This document shows positions 16,367 through 23,400 of a stretch of DNA of 42,191 nucleotides, piece after piece. How positions within the stretch are numbered: position 1 is the first letter of the stretch; every line of letters begins with the position of its first letter. A program made the translations under genes and the position numbers. The DNA comes from CAXQZU01 sp964228555 (GTDB lineage: Bacteria; Planctomycetota; PLA2; JAEUHO01), in the NCBI GenBank assembly GCA_964228555.1, contig CAXQZU010000001.1:1-42191 (forward strand), given 5' to 3'. Under the pieces are notes generated by a model that saw only the letters and a list, made by a program, of their open reading frames with translations, was not told the DNA's origin and ran no database searches.

Positions 16367-17578
16367 ATGCACACCCACCTGCTGCCCCCGTGCCCCCTTG
16401 CCCTGCGGCTCGTGCTGGCCGCCCTGCTGGGCTGGCTGTGCCTGCGCGGCGCGCCGTGCCAGGCCGCGCCCGACGCGGCGGGACAGGAGCGCGCGCGAGC
16501 CCTGCGAGCCGCGCTGCCCGAGCCCGCCGCCGAGCATCGCATCGCCTTCTGGGGCGAGGTGTGGGACGGGCCGCGCTGGAAGGGCAGCGTGCGCGTGGAG
16601 GTCGAGCCCAGCACGCTCGACGAGCGCATCACCTGGACCGCGCGCGAGGAGTGGCGCTGGCTCGACGGCGCCTCGGACCGCCACCAGCGCGTGGTGCTCA
16701 CGCTGGGCCGCGACCTCACCGTGCTGCAGCTGGAGCTCTCGCAGCGCGAGGGCGCGCGCGAGCGGCTGGCCTTCCTCGCGCGCGAGGGCGGCCGCCTCAC
16801 CGGCACGCGCCGCGAGATCGTGGGCGAGGAGGAAGGTGCGGGCCAGGCGCTGGCGCTGGAGTGGCCGGAGTCGCGCCTGGCGGGCCTGGGCTGCGTGGCG
16901 TTGCTGGCACGCGCGCAGCGCGCCAGCCCCGGCGCGATCTCCATCGGCTGGGTGCCCACCCAGCTGTGGCATGGATCCGACGTGCCCGCCAGCGGCTCGC
17001 TCTCCATGGAGCCGGGCAGTGGATCCAGCGAGGTCGCGCTGGCATGGACGCCCTCGTCCTCGACCCGTACCACACGCATGCTGCTGGCGCTGGATGCGGC
17101 ACGCGGCGTGCCCAGCGGCTGGACGGGCCTGGCCGGCGAGGCCGGCCTCCAGCCGGCAGGCTGGCTGCCCACGCCCGACACCTTCGACGAGGCCCAGCCA
17201 GCCCGTGCCTGGCAGCACGGCTTCCGCACCTTCGGCGTGGGCTACCACATGGCCCGCCCCGAGCTGCTCGAGCGCGCCTTCGCGTGGGAGGCGCTCTACG
17301 CCTACGAGACCTCGCTGGAGGACGGCTGGCCCGCCTCCAGCCCGCTGGAGGAGTTCAAGCAGGCGTGGCTGGCCGAGTTCATGAAGCAGTCCAAGCACCG
17401 CTCGCGCGCCGACACGGATGCCCTGCTGGCCGGCACGCTGGGCACCGCCACGGTCACCTACCGCTCCCCCGACCACGTGGTGATGGCGGCCATCGCCCAG
17501 TTCGGCGGCGGCGAGGCCCGCACCTACCAGCTGCGGCGCGGCACGGACGGCATCTGGCGCCTGGTGCGCTTTGGCTAG
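16367..17578 (+). CDS. Exported protein of unknown function
   Basis: The product is 403 aa. The ATG at 16367 has GGAG 5 nt upstream. A signal peptide (to about residue 33, QAA) is followed by a soluble domain with alternating strands (HRIAFWGEVWDGPRWKGSVRVEV, WTAREEWRWL) and a helical C-terminal part (FKQAWLAEFMKQSKHRSRADTDALLAGTLG) ending in a short sheet (TYQLRRGTDGIWRLVRFG). The two halves look related in tone to outer-membrane or periplasmic lipid-handling proteins, but I recognise no family. It starts 44 nt after the ZnuA-like gene, so it may be cotranscribed. Confidence 0.65.
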   Translation: MHTHLLPPCPLALRLVLAALLGWLCLRGAPCQAAPDAAGQERARALRAALPEPAAEHRIAFWGEVWDGPRWKGSVRVEVEPSTLDERITWTAREEWRWLDGASDRHQRVVLTLGRDLTVLQLELSQREGARERLAFLAREGGRLTGTRREIVGEEEGAGQALALEWPESRLAGLGCVALLARAQRASPGAISIGWVPTQLWHGSDVPASGSLSMEPGSGSSEVALAWTPSSSTRTTRMLLALDAARGVPSGWTGLAGEAGLQPAGWLPTPDTFDEAQPARAWQHGFRTFGVGYHMARPELLERAFAWEALYAYETSLEDGWPASSPLEEFKQAWLAEFMKQSKHRSRADTDALLAGTLGTATVTYRSPDHVVMAAIAQFGGGEARTYQLRRGTDGIWRLVRFG

Positions 17579-17585
17579 TCACGGT

Positions 17586-17607
17586 CCGGGGCGGCTGCGC
17601 ACCCCGG
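17586..17607 (+). terminator. Possible terminator hairpin between convergent genes
   Basis: CCGGGG / CCCCGG inverted repeat with a 10-nt loop, 8 nt after the stop of the exported-protein gene and about 80 nt beyond the stop of the convergent redoxin gene. No T tract is present. It could serve both directions. Confidence 0.3.
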
Positions 17608-17687
17608 CGGCTGTCGCCAGCCCGGGATGTCGCCACCGCGGCGCGTGTTGAAGCAGGCCGACCGGCCTACTCGCCCCACTTGACGCT

Positions 17688-18470
17688 TCAGCCGTAGCTC
17701 TTGGTCTCAGCCTGCGGGAGCGGCTGGCCGGCCAGCCCCGCGTCCAGCGCCTCGGCGATGTAGCTCTTGGCCTCGGCCGGGTTGCCGCGCGCCTTGGGCT
17801 GGTCGTCCACCGCGCCCTGGTAGGCCACGAAGCCCGTCGGATCGATGATCACGGCCGTGGGCGTGGTCTTGACGCCATAGGCCCGGCCCATCGTCCCGTC
17901 CGTGTCCAGCAGGACGGCGGTGGGCGCCGCCATGCGTTCCTTGACCGCGTCCTTCCACGCCGCGGGCTCCATGTAGCCCTCGCGGGGGCTGCCGTCCTTC
18001 TTCAGGCCCGACGAGCACACCGACAGCCACACCACGCCCTTCTCGGTGTACTTGCGCTGCAGTGCCGGCATGTTGCCCGGGGTGGCCGGATCCGCCGCGG
18101 TCGCACCCGGCGTGGCGTTGTAGTGCTTCTTGACGAAGGGGCAGCCGTAGTTGGTCCACTCCAGCACGATCCACTTGCCGGCGAACTCGGCCAGCGTGCG
18201 CTCCTTGCCGTCGAGGTCCTTCACCTTGAAGTCGCTGGCCTTGACGGGGGCGGGAGGCGCCTCGGGCGGGGCCGCAGGGGCCGGCGCCGCAGGATCCACC
18301 CCGGCGGGCGGCACCGGCGCCGTCGGCGGCGCCTCCGGAGCCGGCGCGGGTACGGGAGCCGGCGCGGGCGGCTCGGCGGCCCACGAGGCGGGCAGCAGGG
18401 GAACCCCGGCCAGCAGTGCCGGCAGGACCAGGACGATGGCGCGACGGGCAAGGCTCAGCGGGGCTCGCAT
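17688..18470 (-). CDS. Exported thioredoxin-fold/AhpC-TSA-like protein
   Basis: The product is 260 aa. Signal peptide (to about residue 32, WAA), then a Pro/Ala-rich linker (33-78), then a redoxin domain: FKVKDLDGKERTLAEFAGKWIVLEW, NYGCPFVKKHY with Cys110, VVWLSVCSSG with Cys152, GRAYGVKTTPTAVII with the cis-proline (Pro204), and PTGFVAYQGAVDD. The second active-site cysteine of a CxxC is replaced (C-P-F-V), as in a family of GCPFVxKHY redoxins common in Planctomycetota. Peroxidatic rather than disulfide-isomerase chemistry is therefore more likely. TGGAG lies 7 nt before the ATG. It sits 105 bases downstream of dsbD on the same strand, a plausible electron donor. Confidence 0.88.
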   Translation of the reverse strand: MRAPLSLARRAIVLVLPALLAGVPLLPASWAAEPPAPAPVPAPAPEAPPTAPVPPAGVDPAAPAPAAPPEAPPAPVKASDFKVKDLDGKERTLAEFAGKWIVLEWTNYGCPFVKKHYNATPGATAADPATPGNMPALQRKYTEKGVVWLSVCSSGLKKDGSPREGYMEPAAWKDAVKERMAAPTAVLLDTDGTMGRAYGVKTTPTAVIIDPTGFVAYQGAVDDQPKARGNPAEAKSYIAEALDAGLAGQPLPQAETKSYG

Positions 18471-18493
18471 GCTCGGCTCCAGGGACGGAGGCG

Positions 18494-18499
18494 AGCATA
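18494..18499 (-). promoter_or_regulatory. Putative -10 box (TATGCT) of the redoxin gene
   Basis: TATGCT on the minus strand, 23 nt before the ATG at 18470, leaving a leader that holds TGGAG. Confidence 0.5.
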
Positions 18500-18575
18500 C
18501 CCCCCCGGCAACCTGCCCGTCCACGCCCCCCCTGCCGGGCCGCGCGGCCCGCGTCCCGGGGTCCGGGGCAGGTCG

Positions 18576-20990
18576 CTAGCGGGCCGGGGCCGGCGCGCCC
18601 GACGCGCCCGGGGAGCCGCCCGTCTTGGGCCGGTAGACGAGGTAGAGCGGCACGCTGCTGCGGCCGTGCTCGGCAAGGCCCGCCGTGATCTCCTTGTCGC
18701 GGCGGGTCCAGTCGGCCTTGAGCATCACCACGTCATGCGCGGCGATCGCGTTGCGCACCGGCTCGGTGTCGATGAACGCACGCTCCTGCGCGAGGCAGGA
18801 GACGCACCACTTCGCGGTGAAGTCCACGAACACGGTCTTCCCCTGCGACAGGCGCCACGCCACGCGCTCGGGCGACCACGGCTCCCACGTGATGCCGCCC
18901 TCCTGCTCGGAGGACGCGGACGCGGCCGGCGGCTCCTGCTCGAGCGCCCGCTGCATCAGCGTGAAGGCCCCCACCGCCACCAGGATGGCCAGCCCGTAGC
19001 CCACCAGCAGGCGCTTGCGCGGCGCGGTGGAGGGCGTGCCCCAGGTGCCGTAGATCCACAGCGCCAGGCCGAAGACCAGCAGCGACAGGAACATCCAAAG
19101 CACGCCATGCGCGCCCACGTGGTCGCTGAGCACGAAGCCCAGCCAGATGACCGTGGCGAACATCGGGAACGCCAGCGCGTGCTTGAAGGTGTCCATCCAC
19201 GGGCCGGGCCGGGGCATCTTCTTCAGCAGGCGCGGGCTCATGCTCAGCAGCACGTAGGGCAGGGCCATGCCCACGCCCAGGAAGGTGAACACGGCCAGGC
19301 AGTGGAGCAGCGGCGCCGTCATCGCGTAGCCCACGGCCGGCCCCATCATGGGGGCGGTGCAGGGCGTGGCGATGACGGTGGCCAGCGCGCCGCTCCAGAA
19401 CGAGCTGGCGTAGCCACCCGCGTCGATCTTGCTGGCCGCATCGCCCGCCAGCGTCTGCACGCTGAGGCCGAACTCGAACACGCCGGCGAGGTTGACGCCC
19501 ACGGCGAACATCAGGGCCGCCATGCTGGCCACGAACACCGGGCTCTGGAAGTGGAAGCCCCAGCCCAGCTGCTCGCCACCCTCGCGCAGCATCAGGATGA
19601 GCCCGCCGAGGAACCAGAAGGAGGCCAGCACGCCCAGCGCAAAGGCGTAGGCATGGTGGCGCGCCTTGGCCGGGTGCTCGTCGGCCTGGCTCACGAAGCC
19701 CAGCACCTTGATCGACAGCACCGGCAGCACGCAGGGCATGACGTTGAGCACGATGCCGCCCACCAGCGCGCCCAGCAGCAGCAGCCACAGGGGGCTCTGC
19801 TCCTCTTGCGGGGCGCCCGCCATGCGGCCCGCCATGGCTTCCACCACGGGATCCGACGAGGTCAGCACGGTGGGCAGCACGAGCAGCTCGAAGGTGCCCT
19901 TGGCAGGGCCGCCCTCGAAGCCCTTGGGCACCGACTCGGTGGACGGGGCCGCGGCCGGGGCCTCCGGCACGCCCGCCGGGGCCTGCGTTGCCGGGGCCTG
20001 CGCGCCCGGCGCAGTCCCCGCCGGCGTGGCCACGGCGGCGCTGCCACCCAACGCCACCCCGACGTCGTAGCCCCGGCGCGAGGTGGCGGTCTCCACCACC
20101 AGCACGCCCTTGAGCGCGGCGGGCGGCGCCTTGCGGCGCTTGGGCATGCGCAGCCGCACCGCGGTGGTGTCGGCCGTGCGCTGCACGTCCTGCGCGGCCT
20201 CCGTGTCCACCGCGTCGGTGGCACTGGCTCCCTCGCCATCCTTCTCGGGATAGAAGTAGATCTTCGTGCCCACGGGCTGCCAGGGGCCCGGGCCCTCCAG
20301 CTGCAGCACCAGCTGCTTGCCGTCCACCCGGCCGCTGGCACGGGTGCCCTCTGGCAGGGGCTGGGGCCAGCTCGCCCGGGCTGCGGCGAACAGCGGGGCC
20401 TGCGGCGACCACGCCGGCTCCGCCGGGGACACCTCCAGCGAGAACGAGAGCTCGGCGTCGCCCGGCACGCACTCCTCGTGGCACACCAGCCACGTCACGC
20501 TGCCCAGGATGTCCACCTTGCCCGGCGGGGCGTCGGGCGGGACACGCAGCTCGACGGGCAGCACGAGGTGCCCGTCGAAACCGTAGGTCACGATGCCGCC
20601 GAGGCTGAAGGTGCTGGGCGTGGGCCAGAGGATGGGACCGGCTGTCCAGCCATCCGGCAGCGTCCATGCGATGGACACGGGGTCGCCCAGGCCCGGGTTC
20701 TTCCAGTAGACGTGCCAGTGGTCCTCGACCTTGAGCTGGATGCCGGCCATCACGGCCGTGCCGGGCTTGACCGAGAGGTGCTCGGCCACGAGTCCCAGCT
20801 TGAGGTGGTCGGAGGCGAAGGCGGGGTCGGGCACGGCGCCCGAAGGACGCGGCGCGTCCGCCGCGCCTGCTCCCTGCGCGGGCAGCACCAAGGCCGCCAG
20901 CGCCAGCAGCCACGCCCCCAGCGACGCCACGCGCCGGGCCCCGTGCGGGGCTCGGGCGTCCCGGGGCTGCGCGAGGCGGGTGGACGGCAC
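18576..20990 (-). CDS. dsbD: DsbD-like thiol:disulfide interchange protein
   Basis: The product is 804 aa from GTG 20990, selected for AAGGA 6-8 nt upstream and for the signal peptide that follows. The frame is open far upstream but carries no protein-like sequence there. Domains: N-terminal DsbD-alpha/immunoglobulin-like domain (about 45-200, with WHVYWKNPG and the pair CHEEC), a variable Ala/Pro linker, a CcdA-type eight-helix membrane domain with redox cysteines in VMPCVLP (Cys420) and TPCTAP (Cys544), and a C-terminal thioredoxin domain with KWCVSC (Cys729, Cys732). It moves electrons from cytoplasmic thioredoxin to extracytoplasmic thiols. Its neighbours, a redoxin and a cysteine-rich exported protein, are natural clients. 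Confidence 0.93.
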   Translation of the reverse strand: MPSTRLAQPRDARAPHGARRVASLGAWLLALAALVLPAQGAGAADAPRPSGAVPDPAFASDHLKLGLVAEHLSVKPGTAVMAGIQLKVEDHWHVYWKNPGLGDPVSIAWTLPDGWTAGPILWPTPSTFSLGGIVTYGFDGHLVLPVELRVPPDAPPGKVDILGSVTWLVCHEECVPGDAELSFSLEVSPAEPAWSPQAPLFAAARASWPQPLPEGTRASGRVDGKQLVLQLEGPGPWQPVGTKIYFYPEKDGEGASATDAVDTEAAQDVQRTADTTAVRLRMPKRRKAPPAALKGVLVVETATSRRGYDVGVALGGSAAVATPAGTAPGAQAPATQAPAGVPEAPAAAPSTESVPKGFEGGPAKGTFELLVLPTVLTSSDPVVEAMAGRMAGAPQEEQSPLWLLLLGALVGGIVLNVMPCVLPVLSIKVLGFVSQADEHPAKARHHAYAFALGVLASFWFLGGLILMLREGGEQLGWGFHFQSPVFVASMAALMFAVGVNLAGVFEFGLSVQTLAGDAASKIDAGGYASSFWSGALATVIATPCTAPMMGPAVGYAMTAPLLHCLAVFTFLGVGMALPYVLLSMSPRLLKKMPRPGPWMDTFKHALAFPMFATVIWLGFVLSDHVGAHGVLWMFLSLLVFGLALWIYGTWGTPSTAPRKRLLVGYGLAILVAVGAFTLMQRALEQEPPAASASSEQEGGITWEPWSPERVAWRLSQGKTVFVDFTAKWCVSCLAQERAFIDTEPVRNAIAAHDVVMLKADWTRRDKEITAGLAEHGRSSVPLYLVYRPKTGGSPGASGAPAPAR

Positions 20991-21036
20991 GCGGCTTCCT
21001 TGCAGGACCTTGGTGGGCGCGACCTTGCGGCATGCG

Positions 21037-21042
21037 ATGCTA
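21037..21042 (-). promoter_or_regulatory. Putative -10 box (TAGCAT) of dsbD
   Basis: TAGCAT on the minus strand, 46 nt before the GTG at 20990. The leader would be about 40 nt and holds AAGGA. Confidence 0.4.
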
Positions 21043-21096
21043 CCGCAAGCACCACCGCATCGCCCCCCTCGCGCGGGGCACGAACGGAGCCCTACC

Positions 21097-21387
21097 GTGG
21101 ACCTCAAGCTGTTCCTCTCCGCCTTCGCGACCGTCTTCGTGGCCGAGCTGGGCGACAAGACCCAGCTGGCGGCCCTGAGCCTCTCGGCGGGCACGGGCAG
21201 GCCATGGACCGTCCTGCTGGCATCCACCGCCGCGCTGGTGGCCTCCAGTGCGCTGGCCGTGCTGGCCGGCACCCACCTCGCGCGCTGGCTGGATCCGCTC
21301 TGGATCAATCGCGCCGCCGGCACGCTCTTCATCGTGCTGGGCGTGATCACCCTCTGGAAGACCTTCGGGAGCCCCCCTGCCGCCTGA
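21097..21387 (+). CDS. UPF0016/GDT1-family cation transporter, single-repeat form
   Basis: The product is 96 aa from GTG 21097 with CGGAG 7 nt upstream. The family signature E-x-G-D-K-T (Glu17-Leu-Gly-Asp20-Lys-Thr22) lies in the first membrane helix. Two further helices are at about 37-60 and 72-90. The UPF0016/GDT1 family (TMEM165, MneA/MntX) exports Mn2+ or exchanges Ca2+/Mn2+ for protons. Most members have two copies of the motif in about 200 aa; this one has one, so it should work as a homodimer or with a second half elsewhere. It is divergent from dsbD and precedes the Cys-repeat gene. Confidence 0.88.
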   Translation: MDLKLFLSAFATVFVAELGDKTQLAALSLSAGTGRPWTVLLASTAALVASSALAVLAGTHLARWLDPLWINRAAGTLFIVLGVITLWKTFGSPPAA

Positions 21388-21420
21388 GCGCGCCCGGCTG
21401 GCATGGCCCTCCAGCCCGTA

Positions 21421-21426
21421 TAGCGT
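21421..21426 (+). promoter_or_regulatory. Putative -10 box (TAGCGT) of the Cys-repeat gene
   Basis: TAGCGT (within GTATAGCGT) 66 nt before the ATG at 21493. It gives this gene a longer leader than its neighbours, about 60 nt, in which I see no named regulatory element. Confidence 0.35.
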
Positions 21427-21492
21427 CCGGGGATCGCCGGTGTGCAGGCCCGCAGGGTTGCGGGTCCCGCACCGCGCACCCTGGAGCCTGCC

Positions 21493-22209
21493 ATGCGTCG
21501 CCTCTCCTTGCTCGCCGCCGCCCTCGTGGCCGCCGGTGCCTTCAGCGCCTCCTTCCTCCACGCCGAGGAGACGCCCGCCGTGGCGCCCCGGACGGCCCCC
21601 GAGCCCCAGCCCTCGTGCGGGTCGTGCCCTGGCGAGGCCAAGGCCAGCGCCACCAAGACCCCCACCCCGATGCACTCGCTGATGGGCTTCGTTGCCCAGC
21701 AGGTGGGCCCCCAGGTGGGCTGCCCCTGCCCCAGCACGCCCGAGGGCGAGGCGATGTGGCGCGGCTGGTTCGCCGGCGGCCCCGACGTGCCCATGGCGGC
21801 GCTGCGTGATCGCCTCGTGGCGGACGGCTGGACGGCCGAGCGCTTCGTGGGCTTCTTCCAGGAGATGTCCGGCAGCAAGCCCGCGACCGGCGGCTGCGAC
21901 AAGGGTGCCTGCGAGAAGGGCTCCTGCGGCGAGGGCTGCGGCAAGGGTGCCTGCGACAAGGCGGGTGCCGACAAGGGCGTGAGCGGCGCCATGGGCGCCG
22001 CCGGCGACGCTGCGGCCAAGCCCAGCGTGAAGATGCCCAGCGCCGACAAGCCCTGCTGCGGCGGCTGCGACAAGGGCAGTTGCGACAAGGGCAGCTGCGA
22101 CAAGGGTGCCTGCGAGAAGGGCTCCTGCGGCCAGGGCGGCTGCGAGAAGTCGGGCGGCTGCCCCAAGGGCAGCTGCCCTGGCAGCGAGCCGGCGCCCGCC
22201 AAGCCCTAG
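21493..22209 (+). CDS. Exported cysteine-repeat protein, putative metal-binding
   Basis: The product is 238 aa with GGAG 6 nt before the ATG. Signal peptide to about residue 24 (FLHA). Nineteen cysteines: 42 and 45, 77 and 79, five in 135-154 and ten in 188-228. The last two groups are pentapeptide repeats of the form C-[DE]-K-G-[AS] (CDKGA, CEKGS, CDKGS), interrupted by a 33-residue Ala/Gly spacer. Residues 58-127 are a small helical domain (MHSLMGFVAQQVG, LRDRLVADGWTAERFVGFFQEM). Repeats of Cys with Lys/Gly after an export signal resemble metal-sequestering precursors such as the HvfA-type RiPPs with EGKCG repeats, but the motif differs and no modifying enzyme is in the window. Likely a Cu/Zn/other soft-metal buffer; function is inferred. 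Confidence 0.8.
   Translation: MRRLSLLAAALVAAGAFSASFLHAEETPAVAPRTAPEPQPSCGSCPGEAKASATKTPTPMHSLMGFVAQQVGPQVGCPCPSTPEGEAMWRGWFAGGPDVPMAALRDRLVADGWTAERFVGFFQEMSGSKPATGGCDKGACEKGSCGEGCGKGACDKAGADKGVSGAMGAAGDAAAKPSVKMPSADKPCCGGCDKGSCDKGSCDKGACEKGSCGQGGCEKSGGCPKGSCPGSEPAPAKP
21895..22176 (+). repeat. Two blocks of 15-nt coding repeats (C-D/E-K-G-A/S)
   Basis: Blocks at 21895-21960 and 22054-22176 repeat the 15-mer TGCGACAAGGGCAGC and close variants (GAG for GAC, GCC or TCC as last codon), separated by 93 nt. Consecutive copies are almost identical at DNA level, for example around 22066-22110, suggesting recent expansion by slippage or recombination. Confidence 0.85.
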
Positions 22210-22219
22210 CCCGCGGGCA

Positions 22220-23068
22220 CTACCTCCGCAGGCGCCCCCGCGGGCGCCCTGCTGGCTTCCCCGGCCAGGCCCGGCCGCCCCGCGGCCGGGCCTGCTGCGT
22301 TGCTGGGCGCGGCGAGGAGGCCACGGCGCGGGCCAGTGCTTCCACCTCGGCCGGCTGCAGCGCGCGCACCTCCCCTGCGGCCAGCGTGCCCAGCTCCAGC
22401 GGCCCGAAGGCCGTGCGCACGAGCACCTCCACCTCGAGGCCCAGCGCCTCGAGGCGACGGCGGATCTGGCGGTTCTTGCCCTCGCGCAGCACCACCACCA
22501 GCCAGCACGAGCGCGGACCCTCGCGCTCCACCTCCACCTGCATGGGGCCCAGCACGAGGCCGTCCTCCTCCAGCGCGGTGGTGCGCAGCACCTCGAGCCT
22601 GCGCGCGTCCATGCGCCCACGCACCTTCACGCGGTAGCGCTTGGGCAGGTGGCTCGCGGGATCCAGCAGTCGGTCGGCGAGGCGCGCGTCGTCGGTGAGC
22701 AGCAGCAGTCCCGCGCTGGCCTTGTCGAGCCGGCCCACGGGCGCCAGCCCGGGCACCGCGTGCGCACGCACCAGGTCCATCACCGTGGGACGGCCCTCGG
22801 GATCCCGCGTGGTGCTCACCACGCCGCGCGGCTTGTTCAGCAGCAGCCAGCAGGCAGCACCCCGCACCGCCGGCGCGCCCACCCGCTGGCCGTCCACCTC
22901 CACCGTGTCGTGCGCGCCATCGACCCAGCAGCGCGGGTCGCGCACCACGCGCCCGGCCACCCGCACGCGGCCGGCGCGCACCATGCCCTGCGCCTGCGTG
23001 CGCGAGGCCACGCGCCAGCGGGACAGCAGCCGCTCGAGGGGAATGCGGTCGGGGATGCGCTCGCCCAT
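22220..23068 (-). CDS. RsuA/RluB-family pseudouridine synthase
   Basis: The product is 282 aa. An N-terminal S4 RNA-binding domain (ERLLSRWRVASRTQAQGMVRAGRVRVAGRVV, about 11-62) is followed by the catalytic domain with LLNKPRGVVST, GRLDKASAGLLLLTDD (catalytic Asp115), YRVKVRGR and the family motif REGKNRQIRR. It isomerises one uridine of 16S or 23S rRNA; RluB and RsuA subtypes cannot be separated by eye. The C-terminal 35 residues are an Arg/Pro/Gly tail encoded in part by a strong hairpin. The ATG at 23068 follows TACCCT by 9 nt with no ribosome site. The gene converges on the Cys-repeat gene, with 10 bases between stops. Confidence 0.93.
   Translation of the reverse strand: MGERIPDRIPLERLLSRWRVASRTQAQGMVRAGRVRVAGRVVRDPRCWVDGAHDTVEVDGQRVGAPAVRGAACWLLLNKPRGVVSTTRDPEGRPTVMDLVRAHAVPGLAPVGRLDKASAGLLLLTDDARLADRLLDPASHLPKRYRVKVRGRMDARRLEVLRTTALEEDGLVLGPMQVEVEREGPRSCWLVVVLREGKNRQIRRRLEALGLEVEVLVRTAFGPLELGTLAAGEVRALQPAEVEALARAVASSPRPATQQARPRGGRAWPGKPAGRPRGRLRR
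22267..22293 (+). terminator. Perfect 12-bp hairpin just beyond the Cys-repeat gene
   Basis: AGGCCCGGCCGC, loop CCC, GCGGCCGGGCCT: a perfect 12-bp stem 57 nt after the Cys-repeat stop, lying inside the 3' end of the convergent pseudouridine synthase gene. It has no T tract. It may stop plus-strand transcription and could also stabilise the minus-strand message. Confidence 0.4.
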
Positions 23069-23077
23069 GCGGCCGTG

Positions 23078-23083
23078 AGGGTA
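23078..23083 (-). promoter_or_regulatory. Putative -10 box (TACCCT), near-leaderless start
   Basis: TACCCT on the minus strand ends 9 nt before the ATG at 23068, too close for a Shine-Dalgarno sequence. Confidence 0.45.
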
Positions 23084-23125
23084 GTCGGCGCCGCTCCCGG
23101 AGGTGGCTGGCCGCGCCAGCCTGCG

Positions 23126-23131
23126 TAGGCT
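23126..23131 (+). promoter_or_regulatory. Putative -10 box (TAGGCT) of the zinc-ribbon/SpeE unit
   Basis: TAGGCT lies 26 nt before the ATG at 23158. The leader contains GCGGAGGA. Confidence 0.5.
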
Positions 23132-23157
23132 GGGGGCTTGCGGCGCGGAGGACGGCC

Positions 23158-23394
23158 ATGACCTACGAGTACAACCCCGGCGAGGTGCCCGTGCCGGCGC
23201 GCCAGTGCGTGCGCTGTGCGCTGCCGCTGGAGCAGTCTGCGGCAGGCGAGGCCCGCATCGCGGGCTGGTTCCGTCCCAGCCAGCTGCGACCCGACACGAT
23301 CTGGGTCTTCATCTCGCGCGGCCTGCCGCCGGCCCAGGCCTCCGAGCGCCTCGCCTGCGCGGCCTGCGGCCGTCACTACCTGCTGGCGCGCTAG
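23158..23394 (+). CDS. Small two-CxxC (zinc-ribbon-like) protein
   Basis: The product is 78 aa. Two pairs, Cys17/Cys20 (CVRC) and Cys67/Cys70 (CAAC), 46 residues apart, could hold one zinc ion. Between them is a conserved-looking stretch (GWFRPSQLRPDTIWVFISRG). GGAGGA before the ATG supports translation. No family recognised. The SpeE-like gene starts 6 nt after its stop, so the two form an operon. Confidence 0.75.
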   Translation: MTYEYNPGEVPVPARQCVRCALPLEQSAAGEARIAGWFRPSQLRPDTIWVFISRGLPPAQASERLACAACGRHYLLAR

Positions 23395-23400
23395 GCGCGC

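Noticed and set aside
18123..21809. Very long plus-strand ORF (over 1200 codons) across the redoxin and dsbD genes
   Set aside because: Antisense shadow produced by high GC; the translation is His/Gln/Arg/Ala-rich low complexity, while the minus strand encodes clear DsbD and redoxin domains.
21895..22176. CRISPR-like or tandem repeat array
   Set aside because: The units are 15 nt, codon-phased and lie in one reading frame with no unique spacers, so they are coding repeats.
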